The notes below the pieces were generated by a model. That model did no database searches, was not told the origin of the DNA, and saw only the letters and a program-made list of their open reading frames with translations. Shown one piece after another: positions 8,290 through 16,985 of a stretch of DNA of 50,476 bases. Both the position numbers and the translations under genes were made by a program. The number at the start of each line of letters is the position of its first letter. The stretch's first letter is position 1. The DNA is from JAIQFL01 sp035295745 (GTDB taxonomy: Bacteria; Acidobacteriota; Terriglobia; Bryobacterales; Bryobacteraceae), in contig DATGIL010000063.1 of the NCBI GenBank assembly GCA_035295745.1, forward strand, positions 1 through 50,476, given 5' to 3'.

Positions 8290-8349
8290 CGTAACTTTGT
8301 CGTCAAGCAATCGTAACCAAGCCGTAACAAGGCGGCCGGGAAGTATTCT
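8290..8349 (+). promoter_or_regulatory. Pho-box array and promoter of the porin gene
   Basis: Four hexamers lie exactly 11 bp apart: CGTAAC (8290-8295), CGTCAA (8301-8306), CGTAAC (8312-8317) and CGTAAC (8323-8328). PhoB binds direct 7-bp half sites at 11-bp period, so the spacing fits two adjoining Pho boxes. A -10-like TATTCT lies at 8344-8349, ten bases after the last 11-bp unit, the geometry of PhoB-activated promoters, which lack a normal -35. A second set lies upstream of pstS with the same core. The function is inferred. Confidence 0.75.
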
Positions 8350-8400
8350 ACCCCGGCGCCGAAACCGTTCTCAGTACGATTTCAAAAAAGGGCAGGTAAG

Positions 8401-10122
8401 ATGATCAGATCGAGAAGCAAGAGTATCGGGTTGATGTGTGTAGCGGCGACGCTGCTTCAGCCAGTATGGGCAGCCGATCCACCTGCGACTCCCGCGAGTA
8501 ACACCACCGTGGACGTCGCCAAATTGAAAGCCCAGTTGGACGAGCAACAGAAGGAAATCGACAAGCTCCGCGCCATGCTGGAGGCCCAGCAAAAAATGCT
8601 CGAACAATCCAGCGCTGTGGCTTCGGCTCCCGCGCCCGAGCGGAAAAGCCAGTCGGTAGGAGAGACTGCCTCCGCGGTTCCCATGATTGTGCCTACGGCG
8701 GCGCCGGCGCCCTCGCGTTCGCCGATGACCTTGCCAGATCCGTTACCTGCCCGCACCGCTACTCCGCAGGCGGCCTCTGCTCCCGAATCCGCGCCTCTGC
8801 AACTACGCATTGGCGATACCACAATCCAGCCCATCGGATTCATGGATTTGACGATGTCCTTCAAGGACAAGAATGCCGGCGGGTCGCTCGGCAGCAACTT
8901 CGGAAGCATTCCCTACAACAACGCCGCTACCGCCAAACTCACTGAACTTCGATTCAGTCCACAGAACTCGCGGATTGGATTTCGAGTGGATGGCAACTGG
9001 AAGGGCGCCCATTTCATGGGTTATAACGAGTTCGACTTCCTGGGCACCAGCGGCGCCTTCAATATGTCCGTCACCAACGGAGCCTTTGTCCCCCGTCTGC
9101 GGCTCTTCTGGGTGGATGTGCGCAAGGACCAATTCGAGTTCCTGGCCGGCCAAAGCTGGAGCATGCTGACGCCTAATCGCAAAGGCATCTCCGCGTTGCC
9201 AGGCGATCTCTTCTACAGCCAGGTAGTCGACGTCAATTATGTGATTGGATTGCCATGGACGCGCCAACCGGGTGTGCGGTTCCTGTATCACCCCAACGAG
9301 CGGGTGACTTTCGGTCTTTCTCTCGAAAATCCGGATCAGTATATCGGCGGTTCGGGCGGTGGACCGAGCGTAGTTCTTCCCACTGCTCTGGCGGGTCTCT
9401 CCAACACGCAATTGGACAACCCATCCGGTACCGCCGGCGCGGTGCAGAATATTCCCAACGTTCATCCGGATATCATTGCAAAGCTGGCATTCGACCCCAC
9501 GTCGCGAGTTCACTTTGAGGTTGCCGGGATCGAGCGGACCTTTAAAGTGTGGAATACGACAACGGGCCAACCCACTTCGGGTCAGTACTCGACCAAGGCG
9601 GTCGGGGGAGGCGCGATTAACGGGAACTTCGAGGTGGCCAAAAACTTCCGCCTGATCACCAACAATCTTTGGGGCGAAGGTGTCGGCCGATACTTCTTCG
9701 GCAATGCTCCCGACCTCATCGTACGTGCCGATGGCACCGTAAGCCCGATGCACTCTGGTGGCACCGTGGATGGCTTTGAAGCCCGGGTGAACAACAACAA
9801 GCTGCTGTTGTATGCCTACTACGGTGGCTTGTATATCGGCCGCAATGTAGCGTTCGACGCGAACGGCACGACCTTAATCGGTTATGGCTATCGGGGTTCC
9901 GCAAACAGCCAGAACAAGACAGTCCAGGAAGGTACTTTCGGATTCAACCAGACCCTTTGGGCCGATCCCAAGTACGGGGCGCTCAACCTGATGGGGCAAT
10001 ATCAATATCTGTTCCGCGATCCATGGTACGTCGCGCCGAATTCTCCAAAAGGCACTCACGACAACACCATTTTCATCAACGTTCGCTACACGCTTCCGGG
10101 AAGCGCTCCGCCGGTTAAGTAA
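8401..10122 (+). CDS. outer-membrane porin with N-terminal coiled coil (DcaP/OprP-like)
   Basis: A 573-residue exported protein. The signal peptide (MIRSRSKSIGLMCVAATLLQ to VWAA) is followed by a trimerising coiled coil (residues about 35-68, KLKAQLDEQQKEIDKLRAML), a Pro/Ala-rich linker and a beta-barrel of about 430 residues beginning IQPIGFMDLTMSFKDKNAGG and ending in an aromatic-rich strand (TIFINVRYTLP). Barrel-like motifs include LRLFWVDVRKDQFEFLAGQS and FGLSLENPDQY. This layout is shared with DcaP-like and OprP-type porins. The Pho-box array just upstream and the following pst operon make uptake of phosphate or a phosphorylated compound the likely job, but selectivity is inferred from context only. 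A 68-bp gap with its own Pho boxes separates it from pstS. Confidence 0.85.
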   Translation: MIRSRSKSIGLMCVAATLLQPVWAADPPATPASNTTVDVAKLKAQLDEQQKEIDKLRAMLEAQQKMLEQSSAVASAPAPERKSQSVGETASAVPMIVPTAAPAPSRSPMTLPDPLPARTATPQAASAPESAPLQLRIGDTTIQPIGFMDLTMSFKDKNAGGSLGSNFGSIPYNNAATAKLTELRFSPQNSRIGFRVDGNWKGAHFMGYNEFDFLGTSGAFNMSVTNGAFVPRLRLFWVDVRKDQFEFLAGQSWSMLTPNRKGISALPGDLFYSQVVDVNYVIGLPWTRQPGVRFLYHPNERVTFGLSLENPDQYIGGSGGGPSVVLPTALAGLSNTQLDNPSGTAGAVQNIPNVHPDIIAKLAFDPTSRVHFEVAGIERTFKVWNTTTGQPTSGQYSTKAVGGGAINGNFEVAKNFRLITNNLWGEGVGRYFFGNAPDLIVRADGTVSPMHSGGTVDGFEARVNNNKLLLYAYYGGLYIGRNVAFDANGTTLIGYGYRGSANSQNKTVQEGTFGFNQTLWADPKYGALNLMGQYQYLFRDPWYVAPNSPKGTHDNTIFINVRYTLPGSAPPVK

Positions 10123-10131
10123 TAGCCAGAA

Positions 10132-10164
10132 CTTCAGCGTTCCGTAACCGGACTGTAACAATCG
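10132..10164 (+). promoter_or_regulatory. Pho-box repeats upstream of pstS
   Basis: CGTAAC (10143-10148) and TGTAAC (10154-10159) are 11 bp apart, and a weaker CTTCAG sits one period earlier at 10132. A -10-like CAAAAT follows at 10170-10175. The hexamer and phase match the stronger array at 8290-8333, supporting co-regulation of the porin and pst genes by a PhoB-type regulator. Confidence 0.65.
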
Positions 10165-10190
10165 GGTGCCAAAATCGAGGTGAAACAAGT

Positions 10191-11204
10191 ATGAGAAGAA
10201 CATCAATATTGGCCTTGGTAGGCCTAATCGCAGGAGTTACGGCACCGTTCGCCGCAGCTCAAAAGATCAACGCCGCAGGCGCGAGCTTTCCGGATCCGAT
10301 TTACGAGAAATGGTTCGCCGACTACCACAAAGCTCATCCGGAAGTGCAGATCAGCTACAACCCGAATGGCTCCGGTGGCGGAGTCAAGGGAATCACCGAT
10401 GGAACAATTGATTTCGGAGCTTCGGATCCGCCGATGTCGGACACCGAAATCGCGGCGCTCAAGGGAAAGGTGTATCACTTCCCAACAGTGTTAGGCGCGG
10501 TGGTGCCGATCTACAACGTCCCAGGCATCACACAAGATCTCAAGTTCAGCGGGCAGACATTGGCCGATATCTACATGGCCAAGATCACTAAGTGGAACGA
10601 CAAGGCGATCGCCGCGGAGAATCCGGGCGTTAAGCTGCCGAACGAAGACATCGTTCCGGTCCACCGGACAGACAACAGCGGCACTACCTATGTCTTCACG
10701 GATTTTCTGGCAAAGGTCAGCCCGGAGTGGAAGCAGAAAATCGGCTTCGCGAAGGGCGTGAGCTGGCCCGTCGGATTAGGCGGGGCTCAAAACGCGGGGG
10801 TTGCCGGGCAGGTCAAAAATACTCCCTTCTCGATCGGCTACGCGGAGTTGATCTACGCAGTTCACGAAAAGATCGGTTATGGTTCAGTGAAGAATGCTGC
10901 CGGCGAATATATCAAGGCCGATATCGCTTCGGTGACGGCAGCAGCGGCCAGCGTTAAGGAAATCCCGGCCGACTTCCGCGTCTCGATCACCAATGCGCCC
11001 GGCAGCAAGGTGTATCCCATCTCCTCGTATACCTACATGTTGATTCCAGAAAAGTTTGCCGATGCGGCGAAGGGAAAGGTAGTGAAGGCATTCCTGGCGT
11101 GGATGTTGACCGATGGGCAGAAGAGCGCTCCTGGTCTGGATTACGCGCCGTTGCCAACGTCGGTCGTTGAGAAGGAGAAGAAGCAGCTCGCGATGCTCAA
11201 GTAG
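10191..11204 (+). CDS. pstS: phosphate ABC transporter, periplasmic phosphate-binding protein
   Basis: A 337-residue protein with a signal peptide (MRRTSILALVGLIAGVTAPF, cleavage near AAAQ) and a PstS-type solute-binding fold. Phosphate-binding segments are recognisable: INAAGASFPDPIYEKW, SYNPNGSGGGVKGI, DFGASDPPM and HRTDNSGTTYVFTDFL. It captures inorganic phosphate in the periplasm and delivers it to PstCA. There is no lipobox, so it should be soluble. It is the first gene of pstSCAB, 30 bp ahead of pstC, behind its own Pho boxes. Confidence 0.96.
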   Translation: MRRTSILALVGLIAGVTAPFAAAQKINAAGASFPDPIYEKWFADYHKAHPEVQISYNPNGSGGGVKGITDGTIDFGASDPPMSDTEIAALKGKVYHFPTVLGAVVPIYNVPGITQDLKFSGQTLADIYMAKITKWNDKAIAAENPGVKLPNEDIVPVHRTDNSGTTYVFTDFLAKVSPEWKQKIGFAKGVSWPVGLGGAQNAGVAGQVKNTPFSIGYAELIYAVHEKIGYGSVKNAAGEYIKADIASVTAAAASVKEIPADFRVSITNAPGSKVYPISSYTYMLIPEKFADAAKGKVVKAFLAWMLTDGQKSAPGLDYAPLPTSVVEKEKKQLAMLK

Positions 11205-11234
11205 CCGGATGGGAATCGCATTTCCCGAGACCAA

Positions 11235-12200
11235 ATGGCCAGCCAGGCAGTAGTTGCAGAGCAACAACCGGCGGTAAAGATCGCAACCCACACGGGCGAC
11301 ATCATCGCCCGTGTGGTCACGTTTACCTTCGCCGCCACGATTCTTGCCATCACTCTCTTACTTGTCTATCAACTCTATAAGAGTTCTGCCGCCGCTCGGG
11401 CTGCATTGGGTTTTGGGTTCCTCACATCAAGTGAATGGAACCCGGTAACGGATCAATTTGGGGCGGCTCCCTTTATCTACGGAACCGTGGTCACCTCGCT
11501 AGTGGCCCTGTTGATTTCAGTGCCGATGGGATTGGGCGCCGCCATTTTTCTCTCGGAATTGGCACCGGCACGGATTTCGAACGCGCTCACCTTCGTGATC
11601 GAACTGCTCGCCGCCATACCCAGTGTGATTTACGGCCTGTTGGCGATCTTCACGCTCGTGCCCCTGATGCGCCTTTATGTGGAGCCGTTCCTGAAGCACA
11701 CCCTCGGGTTTCTCCCCCTCTTCAAGGGACCCGCGTATGGTGTGGGTTACCTGACGGCTGGATTGGTCCTTTCCATCATGACGATACCGTTCGTCATCTC
11801 GGTTTCGCGCGAATCGCTTTTGGCTGTCCCGCGGGAACAACGCGAAGCGGCTCTCGCACTGGGAGCTACGCGTTGGGAGAGCACCTGGCAGATCGTCGTC
11901 CCGTACGCCAAGCTGGGGATTCTGGGATCTGTGTTTTTGGGCCTCGCGCGGGCGTTGGGAGAGACGATGGCGGTGACGATGGTGATCGGCAATGTGCCAA
12001 GGATCAACTACTCGCTGCTGGCACCCGGGTATTCCATCGCTGCCGTGATTGCGAACGAGTTCAGCGAAGCGGGTGGAACGATACATCCCGCGGCGCTGGT
12101 CGAACTTGGCCTGGTTCTCTTCTGTCTTACGATTCTGATCAATAGCTTCGCGCGCCTGATGATTATCGCCACTACCAGCAAGGGGTCGAAACGCGCATGA
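11235..12200 (+). CDS. pstC: phosphate ABC transporter permease PstC
   Basis: A 321-residue inner-membrane protein with about six transmembrane helices and the permease EAA loop (REQREAALALGATRWESTWQ, residues about 206-225) that contacts the PstB ATPase. The helix starting ARVVTFTFAATILAITLLLV and the segment FIYGTVVTSLVALLISVPMG are typical PstC. It forms the transmembrane channel together with PstA. The stop codon overlaps the pstA start by four bases (ATGA), indicating translational coupling. Confidence 0.95.
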   Translation: MASQAVVAEQQPAVKIATHTGDIIARVVTFTFAATILAITLLLVYQLYKSSAAARAALGFGFLTSSEWNPVTDQFGAAPFIYGTVVTSLVALLISVPMGLGAAIFLSELAPARISNALTFVIELLAAIPSVIYGLLAIFTLVPLMRLYVEPFLKHTLGFLPLFKGPAYGVGYLTAGLVLSIMTIPFVISVSRESLLAVPREQREAALALGATRWESTWQIVVPYAKLGILGSVFLGLARALGETMAVTMVIGNVPRINYSLLAPGYSIAAVIANEFSEAGGTIHPAALVELGLVLFCLTILINSFARLMIIATTSKGSKRA

Positions 12201-13042
12201 ACCGGCTACTCTGGCGAAAAATCGTTAATGGCGTGATGCTGACACTGACGGGCATTTGCACCGTGGTGACGGTATCCGCACTCTTTGTCATTCTGGGATG
12301 CCTGGTCTATCAAGGCGGCAAATCGCTGAGTTGGAATTTCTTCACTCAGTTGCCCGTGCCGGTTGGCGAATTGGGCGGCGGGATGGCGAACGCCATTGTG
12401 GGTACGGCGCAGATTGTGGGCATGGCCGCGCTGTTCGGGATTCCCATCGGATTCCTGGCGGGTGTCTATCTGGCGGAGTACGACGACAAAAAGTTTGGCT
12501 TCGTCGTTCGCTACGTGGCCGACCTCCTGAACGGTGTCCCATCAATCGTCGTAGGAATTCTGGCCTGGACGCTGGTCGTTCTGCCGATGCATCACAATTC
12601 GGCCCTTGCAGGGTCGATCGCTTTAGCCGTGATGCTGATTCCGATCGTCACGCGGCAGACTGAGCAGTTCCTCCGAGAGGTCCCGCTCTCGCTTCGCGAA
12701 GGAGCGCTGGCTCTGGGCGCGAGCAAGTGGAAGATGATCGCCACGGTGGTGGTGCCCGCGGGGAGCAAGGGTGTTTTGACCGGGATGATTCTGGGCGTCG
12801 CGCGGATTGCCGGCGAGTCCGCTCCGCTTATCTTTACGGCGCTGGGAAATCAGTATTGGGGCGGTATCAACGAGCCCACGTCTTCGCTGCCGGTGATGAT
12901 CTACAAATACGCAACCTCTCCCTTTGATGACTGGCACCAGCAGGCTTGGGCAGCGGGTCTGGTGCTGATCGGTATGGTCCTGACCGCCAACATCCTTGCC
13001 CGGTTGGTGTTAGCCAGAGGAGTTTCGGTTCCGCGCGGCTAG
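12197..13042 (+). CDS. pstA: phosphate ABC transporter permease PstA
   Basis: A 281-residue membrane protein with about six helices, the second subunit of the phosphate channel. Typical PstA features are YLAEYDDKKFGFVVRYVADL, LNGVPSIVVGILAW and the EAA loop VPLSLREGALALGASKWKMI. It overlaps pstC by four bases and is followed by pstB after 16 bp. Confidence 0.95.
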   Translation: MNRLLWRKIVNGVMLTLTGICTVVTVSALFVILGCLVYQGGKSLSWNFFTQLPVPVGELGGGMANAIVGTAQIVGMAALFGIPIGFLAGVYLAEYDDKKFGFVVRYVADLLNGVPSIVVGILAWTLVVLPMHHNSALAGSIALAVMLIPIVTRQTEQFLREVPLSLREGALALGASKWKMIATVVVPAGSKGVLTGMILGVARIAGESAPLIFTALGNQYWGGINEPTSSLPVMIYKYATSPFDDWHQQAWAAGLVLIGMVLTANILARLVLARGVSVPRG

Positions 13043-13058
13043 GAGCCCGCAATCGCAT

Positions 13059-13880
13059 ATGAGCATGGCACCTGAATATACATCCCAACCAAAGGTAAGC
13101 GAGGGTCCAAAGGTGGCTCCCCTGTCCGGATCCGTCCCCAAACTGCGTGCCAGCAACGTGAATTTTTATTACGGCTCGTTCCAGGCGCTCCACAATATCT
13201 CGCTGGATATGCAGACCAATCAGGTGACGGCGCTGATCGGGCCTTCGGGATGCGGCAAGTCGACCTTTCTGCGGAACCTGAACCGGATCAACGATACCAT
13301 CCGTAACTCGCGGATGGAAGGCCAGATCCTGCTCGATAACAACGACGTGCGCAATCTCGACGTGACCAATCTGCGGCGGCGTGTGGGCATGGTATTTCAA
13401 AGGCCCAATCCGTTTCCCAAATCGATCTTCGATAACATCGCTTACGGACTGCGGATCAACGGGATGGCGAATCGTGGCGAGATGAAAGATCGGGTGGAGC
13501 AAAGCTTGCAGCGCGCGGCCTTGTGGGAGGAAGTCAAGAACAAGCTTCACGAATCTGCCTACGCGCTTTCCGGCGGACAACAGCAGCGATTGTGCATCGC
13601 GCGCGCCCTGGCAGTCGATCCGGAAGTGTTGCTGCTGGACGAGCCGTGCTCCGCGCTGGACCCGATTGCCACCGCCAAGATCGAGGAGTTGATGTTCGGC
13701 TTGAAGGACCAGTGCACCATGGTGATCGTGACGCACAACATGCAGCAAGCCGCGCGAGTGGCCGATAACACCGGGTTTTTCCTGCTGGGCAGACTGATTG
13801 AATACGACAAGACTGACACTATCTTCAAAAACCCATCCCGTAAGGAGACGGAAGATTACATCACCGGAAGATTCGGGTAG
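13059..13880 (+). CDS. pstB: phosphate ABC transporter ATP-binding protein
   Basis: A 273-residue ABC ATPase with Walker A GPSGCGKST (61-69), Q-loop FQRPNPFPKSIFDNIAYG (113-130, the PstB-specific form), signature LSGGQQQR (170-177) and Walker B VLLLDEPCSALDP (190-202). It powers PstCA. The N terminus is about 25 residues longer than usual, Pro/Ser-rich before LRASNVNFYYG. A later in-frame ATG is not available before the fold begins, so the ATG at 13059 is kept. Confidence 0.97.
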   Translation: MSMAPEYTSQPKVSEGPKVAPLSGSVPKLRASNVNFYYGSFQALHNISLDMQTNQVTALIGPSGCGKSTFLRNLNRINDTIRNSRMEGQILLDNNDVRNLDVTNLRRRVGMVFQRPNPFPKSIFDNIAYGLRINGMANRGEMKDRVEQSLQRAALWEEVKNKLHESAYALSGGQQQRLCIARALAVDPEVLLLDEPCSALDPIATAKIEELMFGLKDQCTMVIVTHNMQQAARVADNTGFFLLGRLIEYDKTDTIFKNPSRKETEDYITGRFG

Positions 13881-13941
13881 AGCTGGATGTTTTTCGCTAT
13901 GATCAGTTGCAGGGGCGTCGCGCGAAGGGAGAGACACTGAC

Positions 13942-14610
13942 TTGCGTCATTTTACGGTAGAACTGGAAGAGCTGAATCAAAAGCTCCTGGAGATGGGGGG
14001 ACTCGTGGAGTCCGCCATCAGCCGCAGCATTCGCTCCCTGGTCGACCAGAACAAAGAACTCGCCGAACAGGTGATTCGCGACGAGCCGAAGATCAATCGG
14101 ATGGAAATGGAGATCGACGGCATGGCGACGCGTCTGCTCGCACTCCGCCAACCGGTGGCCCGGGATCTCCGCTTTCTGATGTCCGCGTTGAAGATCAATA
14201 CCGACCTGGAGCGCATAGGCGATCTGGCCCAGCATGTGGCCGAGCGTTCCATCTCGCTGATGCATCATCCGCTGGTGAAGCCGATGATCGACATCCCGAA
14301 AATGGCGTCGCTGGTTCAGTCGATGCTGCTGAAGTGTCTGGACGCTTTCGTAAATGGTGACGACGTGCTGGCCCGCTCGGTGTTGCTGGCAGACGACGAG
14401 GTGGATGCGCTGCGGGACGCGGTCTATACGGAGTTGCAGGAGATCATGCAACGCGATCCCGGCGTAATTCCCGCAGCCATCGATCTGATTTTTGTCGCAC
14501 GCAACCTGGAGCGCATCGGCGACCACGCCACCAATATCGCGGAAGACGTGGTTTTCCTGGTAAAGGGAGTCGACGTCCGGCATCACGCCGAGCAGACGGG
14601 CGCGATTTAA
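13942..14610 (+). CDS. phoU: phosphate signalling complex protein PhoU
   Basis: A 222-residue all-helical protein with two PhoU repeats; each has the metal-binding signature (residues about 73-100 ARDLRFLMSALKINTDLERI, GDLAQHVAE; and about 180-205 IDLIFVARNLERIGDHATNI). It links transporter state to PhoR and keeps the Pho regulon off when phosphate is plentiful. The start codon is TTG at 13942 (protein begins M/LRHFTVELEELNQKL), preceded by GAAGGGAGAG. It ends the pst operon, 61 bp after pstB; no terminator hairpin was found after it. Confidence 0.96.
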   Translation: MRHFTVELEELNQKLLEMGGLVESAISRSIRSLVDQNKELAEQVIRDEPKINRMEMEIDGMATRLLALRQPVARDLRFLMSALKINTDLERIGDLAQHVAERSISLMHHPLVKPMIDIPKMASLVQSMLLKCLDAFVNGDDVLARSVLLADDEVDALRDAVYTELQEIMQRDPGVIPAAIDLIFVARNLERIGDHATNIAEDVVFLVKGVDVRHHAEQTGAI

Positions 14611-14719
14611 GTAAGATCACGCATAAACGCTGTTGCTGCTGGCCGGAGTTATCCTTGCATTTCTAACGCGAAAGGGGGATACTGCACTCAGAGTTCGATT
14701 GGGAAGGAGGCGCCGACAG

Positions 14720-14809
14720 ATGTTCCGGTTAGCCTTGGCAATGCTGATGAGGGTGGGACGCCTGCTGAAAATGCTGGTGGAGTCGGATCCGGTGTACCGC
14801 TTCCGGTAG
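14720..14809 (+). CDS. possible 29-residue amphipathic peptide
   Basis: A short reading frame, ATG at 14720 to TAG at 14809, encodes MFRLALAMLMRVGRLLKMLV followed by ESDPVYRFR. A strong Shine-Dalgarno GGAAGGAGG ends nine bases before the ATG. The product is rich in Leu/Met/Arg with hydrophobic residues at helix period, so it could lie on or in the membrane. It fills most of the otherwise empty 206-bp gap between phoU and the receiver gene. No homologue is recognised; comparison with related genomes is the main support still missing. Confidence 0.35.
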   Translation: MFRLALAMLMRVGRLLKMLVESDPVYRFR

Positions 14810-14816
14810 ACGCATT

Positions 14817-15224
14817 TCAGGCAGTAAGGAATTTCGGCCGGTCCATGATTTCGAGGACGTGCCCCAATAACTGGGACCTTCGAAACGGCTTCCTCAGTAC
14901 GCCGAAATTGCGGCTCGACCCAGCTTTGTCGTGCAATGTATCTTCCCCGTCATCGCCTGTCAACAAAAGTGTGCGTGTCGCCGGCGAGACGGAATTCAAG
15001 TTCCGGGCGAACTCGGGAGCGTTGATTCCAACAGCCTCAGAATCGATTACTGCAAGTTGAATAGGACGGGAGCTTTCACGGCAGTACAGGAGCGCTTCCG
15101 ATCCGCTGGAGGTCGCGAATACGTCAAAACCGGCCCTTTCCAGCGTGGCAGATACCGATCGGAGAACCGTCTCCTGATTGTCGGCAACCACTAAGGCGAT
15201 CTTTCGTGATTCTTCCGGTTCCAT
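14817..15224 (-). CDS. stand-alone response-regulator receiver domain
   Basis: A protein of 135 residues that is only a receiver domain: acidic pocket near VVADNQ (residues 12-17), phospho-acceptor Asp61 in LAVIDSEAVG, the Thr/Ser of LLLTGDD and the conserved Lys112 in LRKPF. It has no output domain. An in-frame ATG at 15272 would add 16 residues outside the fold (MNQSLERPHLRGYHGY), so the start at 15224 is preferred although the ribosome-binding site is not decisive. It is divergent from the phosphatase gene. It is not PhoB, because it lacks a DNA-binding domain; the kinase partner is unknown. Confidence 0.85.
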   Translation of the reverse strand: MEPEESRKIALVVADNQETVLRSVSATLERAGFDVFATSSGSEALLYCRESSRPIQLAVIDSEAVGINAPEFARNLNSVSPATRTLLLTGDDGEDTLHDKAGSSRNFGVLRKPFRRSQLLGHVLEIMDRPKFLTA

Positions 15225-15290
15225 ATATCCATGATAACCCCTCAGGTGTGGGCGTTCCAACGATTGATTCATTTTGGCCGAGGTGTCTTA

Positions 15291-16853
15291 ATGCTGAACC
15301 GTACCGTGCGAGCTTTCTTCTGTTTCCTTGTGTCGGCTGGCGTGATGGCGTCTGCGCCCGAAAAGCCCCGGCTGGTGTTGGCGATCGTCATCGATCAGTT
15401 TCGATACGACTACCTGGAGCGTTTTCGAGGCGAGTACAATTCGGGGCTCGCGCGGCTGCTGCAAGAAGGGGCCACTTTCGAAGACGCGCATTATCCGCAA
15501 GCAGCCACCGTGACCGCGGTTGGCCATTCCACCTTCTTGAGTGGAGCGCCTCCTTCTGTGAGTGGAATTATCGGAAACGAGTGGTATGACCGGGCAAGCG
15601 GTAAGACCGTGACCAGCGTGAGCGATCCTTTGACGAAGACAGTGGGTGGGGTTCCGGGCGCCACAGGCTCCTCTCCGCACCGTTTGCTGGTGAGCACGGT
15701 GAGCGACGAACTCAAGATGCGGTCGCCGGTATCGAAAGTCATCGGCGTGTCCATTAAAGATCGAAGCGCGATCTTGCCGGTGGGGCACATGGCGGACGGC
15801 GCGTATTGGTACGACACGGACAGCGCTCACTGGGTGACCAGTACCTACTATCGCGGCGAACTGCCGGAGTGGGTTCGCAAACTGAACGGCGAAAAGATTT
15901 CGCAGCAATACATCGGCGCGAAGTGGTTGCCGTTCGATGCGAAAGACGATTCGGCAACGCCTTTTTGCACGATGGTGGCGGGCACGGATGTGCGTTACTG
16001 CGGCGGACTGGAAGCGACTCCGTGGGGTAACGAAATGATCGAGCAGTTTGCCGAGCGGGCAATCGAAGGTGAGAATCTGGGCCGCCATTCGGGCACGGAC
16101 GTCTTGGCCGTTAGCTTCTCCGCGAACGACTACGTGGGTCACGCCGTCGGGCCGGACGATCCCGCTGTGCGGGACATTTCGATCCGCACCGATCGCCTGC
16201 TGGGGAAGCTGTTGCATTATGTAGAGCAGCAGGTGGGCGCCGGTAAAACCTTGGTGGTTCTGAGCGCCGACCATGGCGTTTCTCCGGTCCCGGAGGTGAA
16301 TCGGGCGCGTCACATGCCCGGGGGACGGTTGTCCGATAATCGCCTGGCAAACCGCATTACGGACGCACTCACGAAGCGCTTCGGAGCCGGCACATGGCTC
16401 CTCCCTGGCTCTGCTTCGATGCCTTACCTGAACCAGGACTTGATCCGGACACGCAAGCTCGATTTGGCCGAAGTGGAGCGCGTGGCCGCCGAGGCGGCGC
16501 GCGGCGAGGAGCACATTGCGCGGGTCTATACGTGGTGCGAGTTACAGAGCGGCTCCGTTCAAAACGATGAGATCGGCCGCGCGTTCACGATGGGATTTTT
16601 CCCCGCGAGATCCGGGGATCTGGCGATTCTCCAGGAGCCGTACTATCTCTTCGATGCCACCGGCACCTCACACGGCACTCCATACGACTACGATTCGCAC
16701 GTGCCGGTGCTGTTCTGGGGGACGGGTATCAAAAAGGGAGCCCACTCGCGGCGAATCGCCGTCAACGACGTTGCACCGACATTGGCCACGATCTTGGGAG
16801 TGGAGCAACCATCCGGATCGATCGGTCACGTTCTGACTGAAGTTTTGGAATAG
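15291..16853 (+). CDS. secreted alkaline phosphatase-superfamily phosphodiesterase/phosphatase (PafA/NPP-like)
   Basis: A 520-residue protein with a signal peptide (MLNRTVRAFFCFLVSAGVMA) and an alkaline phosphatase-superfamily core of the type I phosphodiesterase/nucleotide pyrophosphatase branch. Metal and nucleophile sites are visible: Asp35 in AIVIDQFRYD, Thr75 as probable nucleophile in TVTAVGHSTFLSG, SANDYVGHAVGPDD, LSADHGVSPVPE, and a late His in SHGTPYDYDSHVPVLFWG. It resembles periplasmic PafA-type phosphatases, which release phosphate from organic esters. An upstream in-frame ATG at 15231 is rejected because it would precede the signal peptide. A GAGGTGT ribosome site precedes 15291. 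The position just after the pst-phoU operon suggests a role in phosphate supply, but no Pho box was seen before it. Confidence 0.86.
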   Translation: MLNRTVRAFFCFLVSAGVMASAPEKPRLVLAIVIDQFRYDYLERFRGEYNSGLARLLQEGATFEDAHYPQAATVTAVGHSTFLSGAPPSVSGIIGNEWYDRASGKTVTSVSDPLTKTVGGVPGATGSSPHRLLVSTVSDELKMRSPVSKVIGVSIKDRSAILPVGHMADGAYWYDTDSAHWVTSTYYRGELPEWVRKLNGEKISQQYIGAKWLPFDAKDDSATPFCTMVAGTDVRYCGGLEATPWGNEMIEQFAERAIEGENLGRHSGTDVLAVSFSANDYVGHAVGPDDPAVRDISIRTDRLLGKLLHYVEQQVGAGKTLVVLSADHGVSPVPEVNRARHMPGGRLSDNRLANRITDALTKRFGAGTWLLPGSASMPYLNQDLIRTRKLDLAEVERVAAEAARGEEHIARVYTWCELQSGSVQNDEIGRAFTMGFFPARSGDLAILQEPYYLFDATGTSHGTPYDYDSHVPVLFWGTGIKKGAHSRRIAVNDVAPTLATILGVEQPSGSIGHVLTEVLE

Positions 16854-16896
16854 GGCGGAGGGACCGTACCAGATCGGCAGTCCAGCCGTCCCGAGA

Positions 16897-16909
16897 TGAC
16901 AAGTTGTCA
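16897..16909. promoter_or_regulatory. candidate operator before the diguanylate cyclase gene
   Basis: The inverted repeat TGACAA-G-TTGTCA lies 77 bp upstream of the probable start of the GGDEF gene and after the phosphatase stop. It has no T-run and so is not a terminator. A dyad of this kind could bind a dimeric regulator; nothing else supports it. Confidence 0.3.
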
Positions 16910-16985
16910 CACATGACCACATACTTGGCGGTTTATTTTCTGCGACTTAAGTGTGGTGAAGCAAGTGCTTACTCTCAGGCAGGAA

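Noticed and set aside
14817..15224. phoB
   Set aside because: Receiver domain only, no DNA-binding domain, opposite strand to the pst operon.
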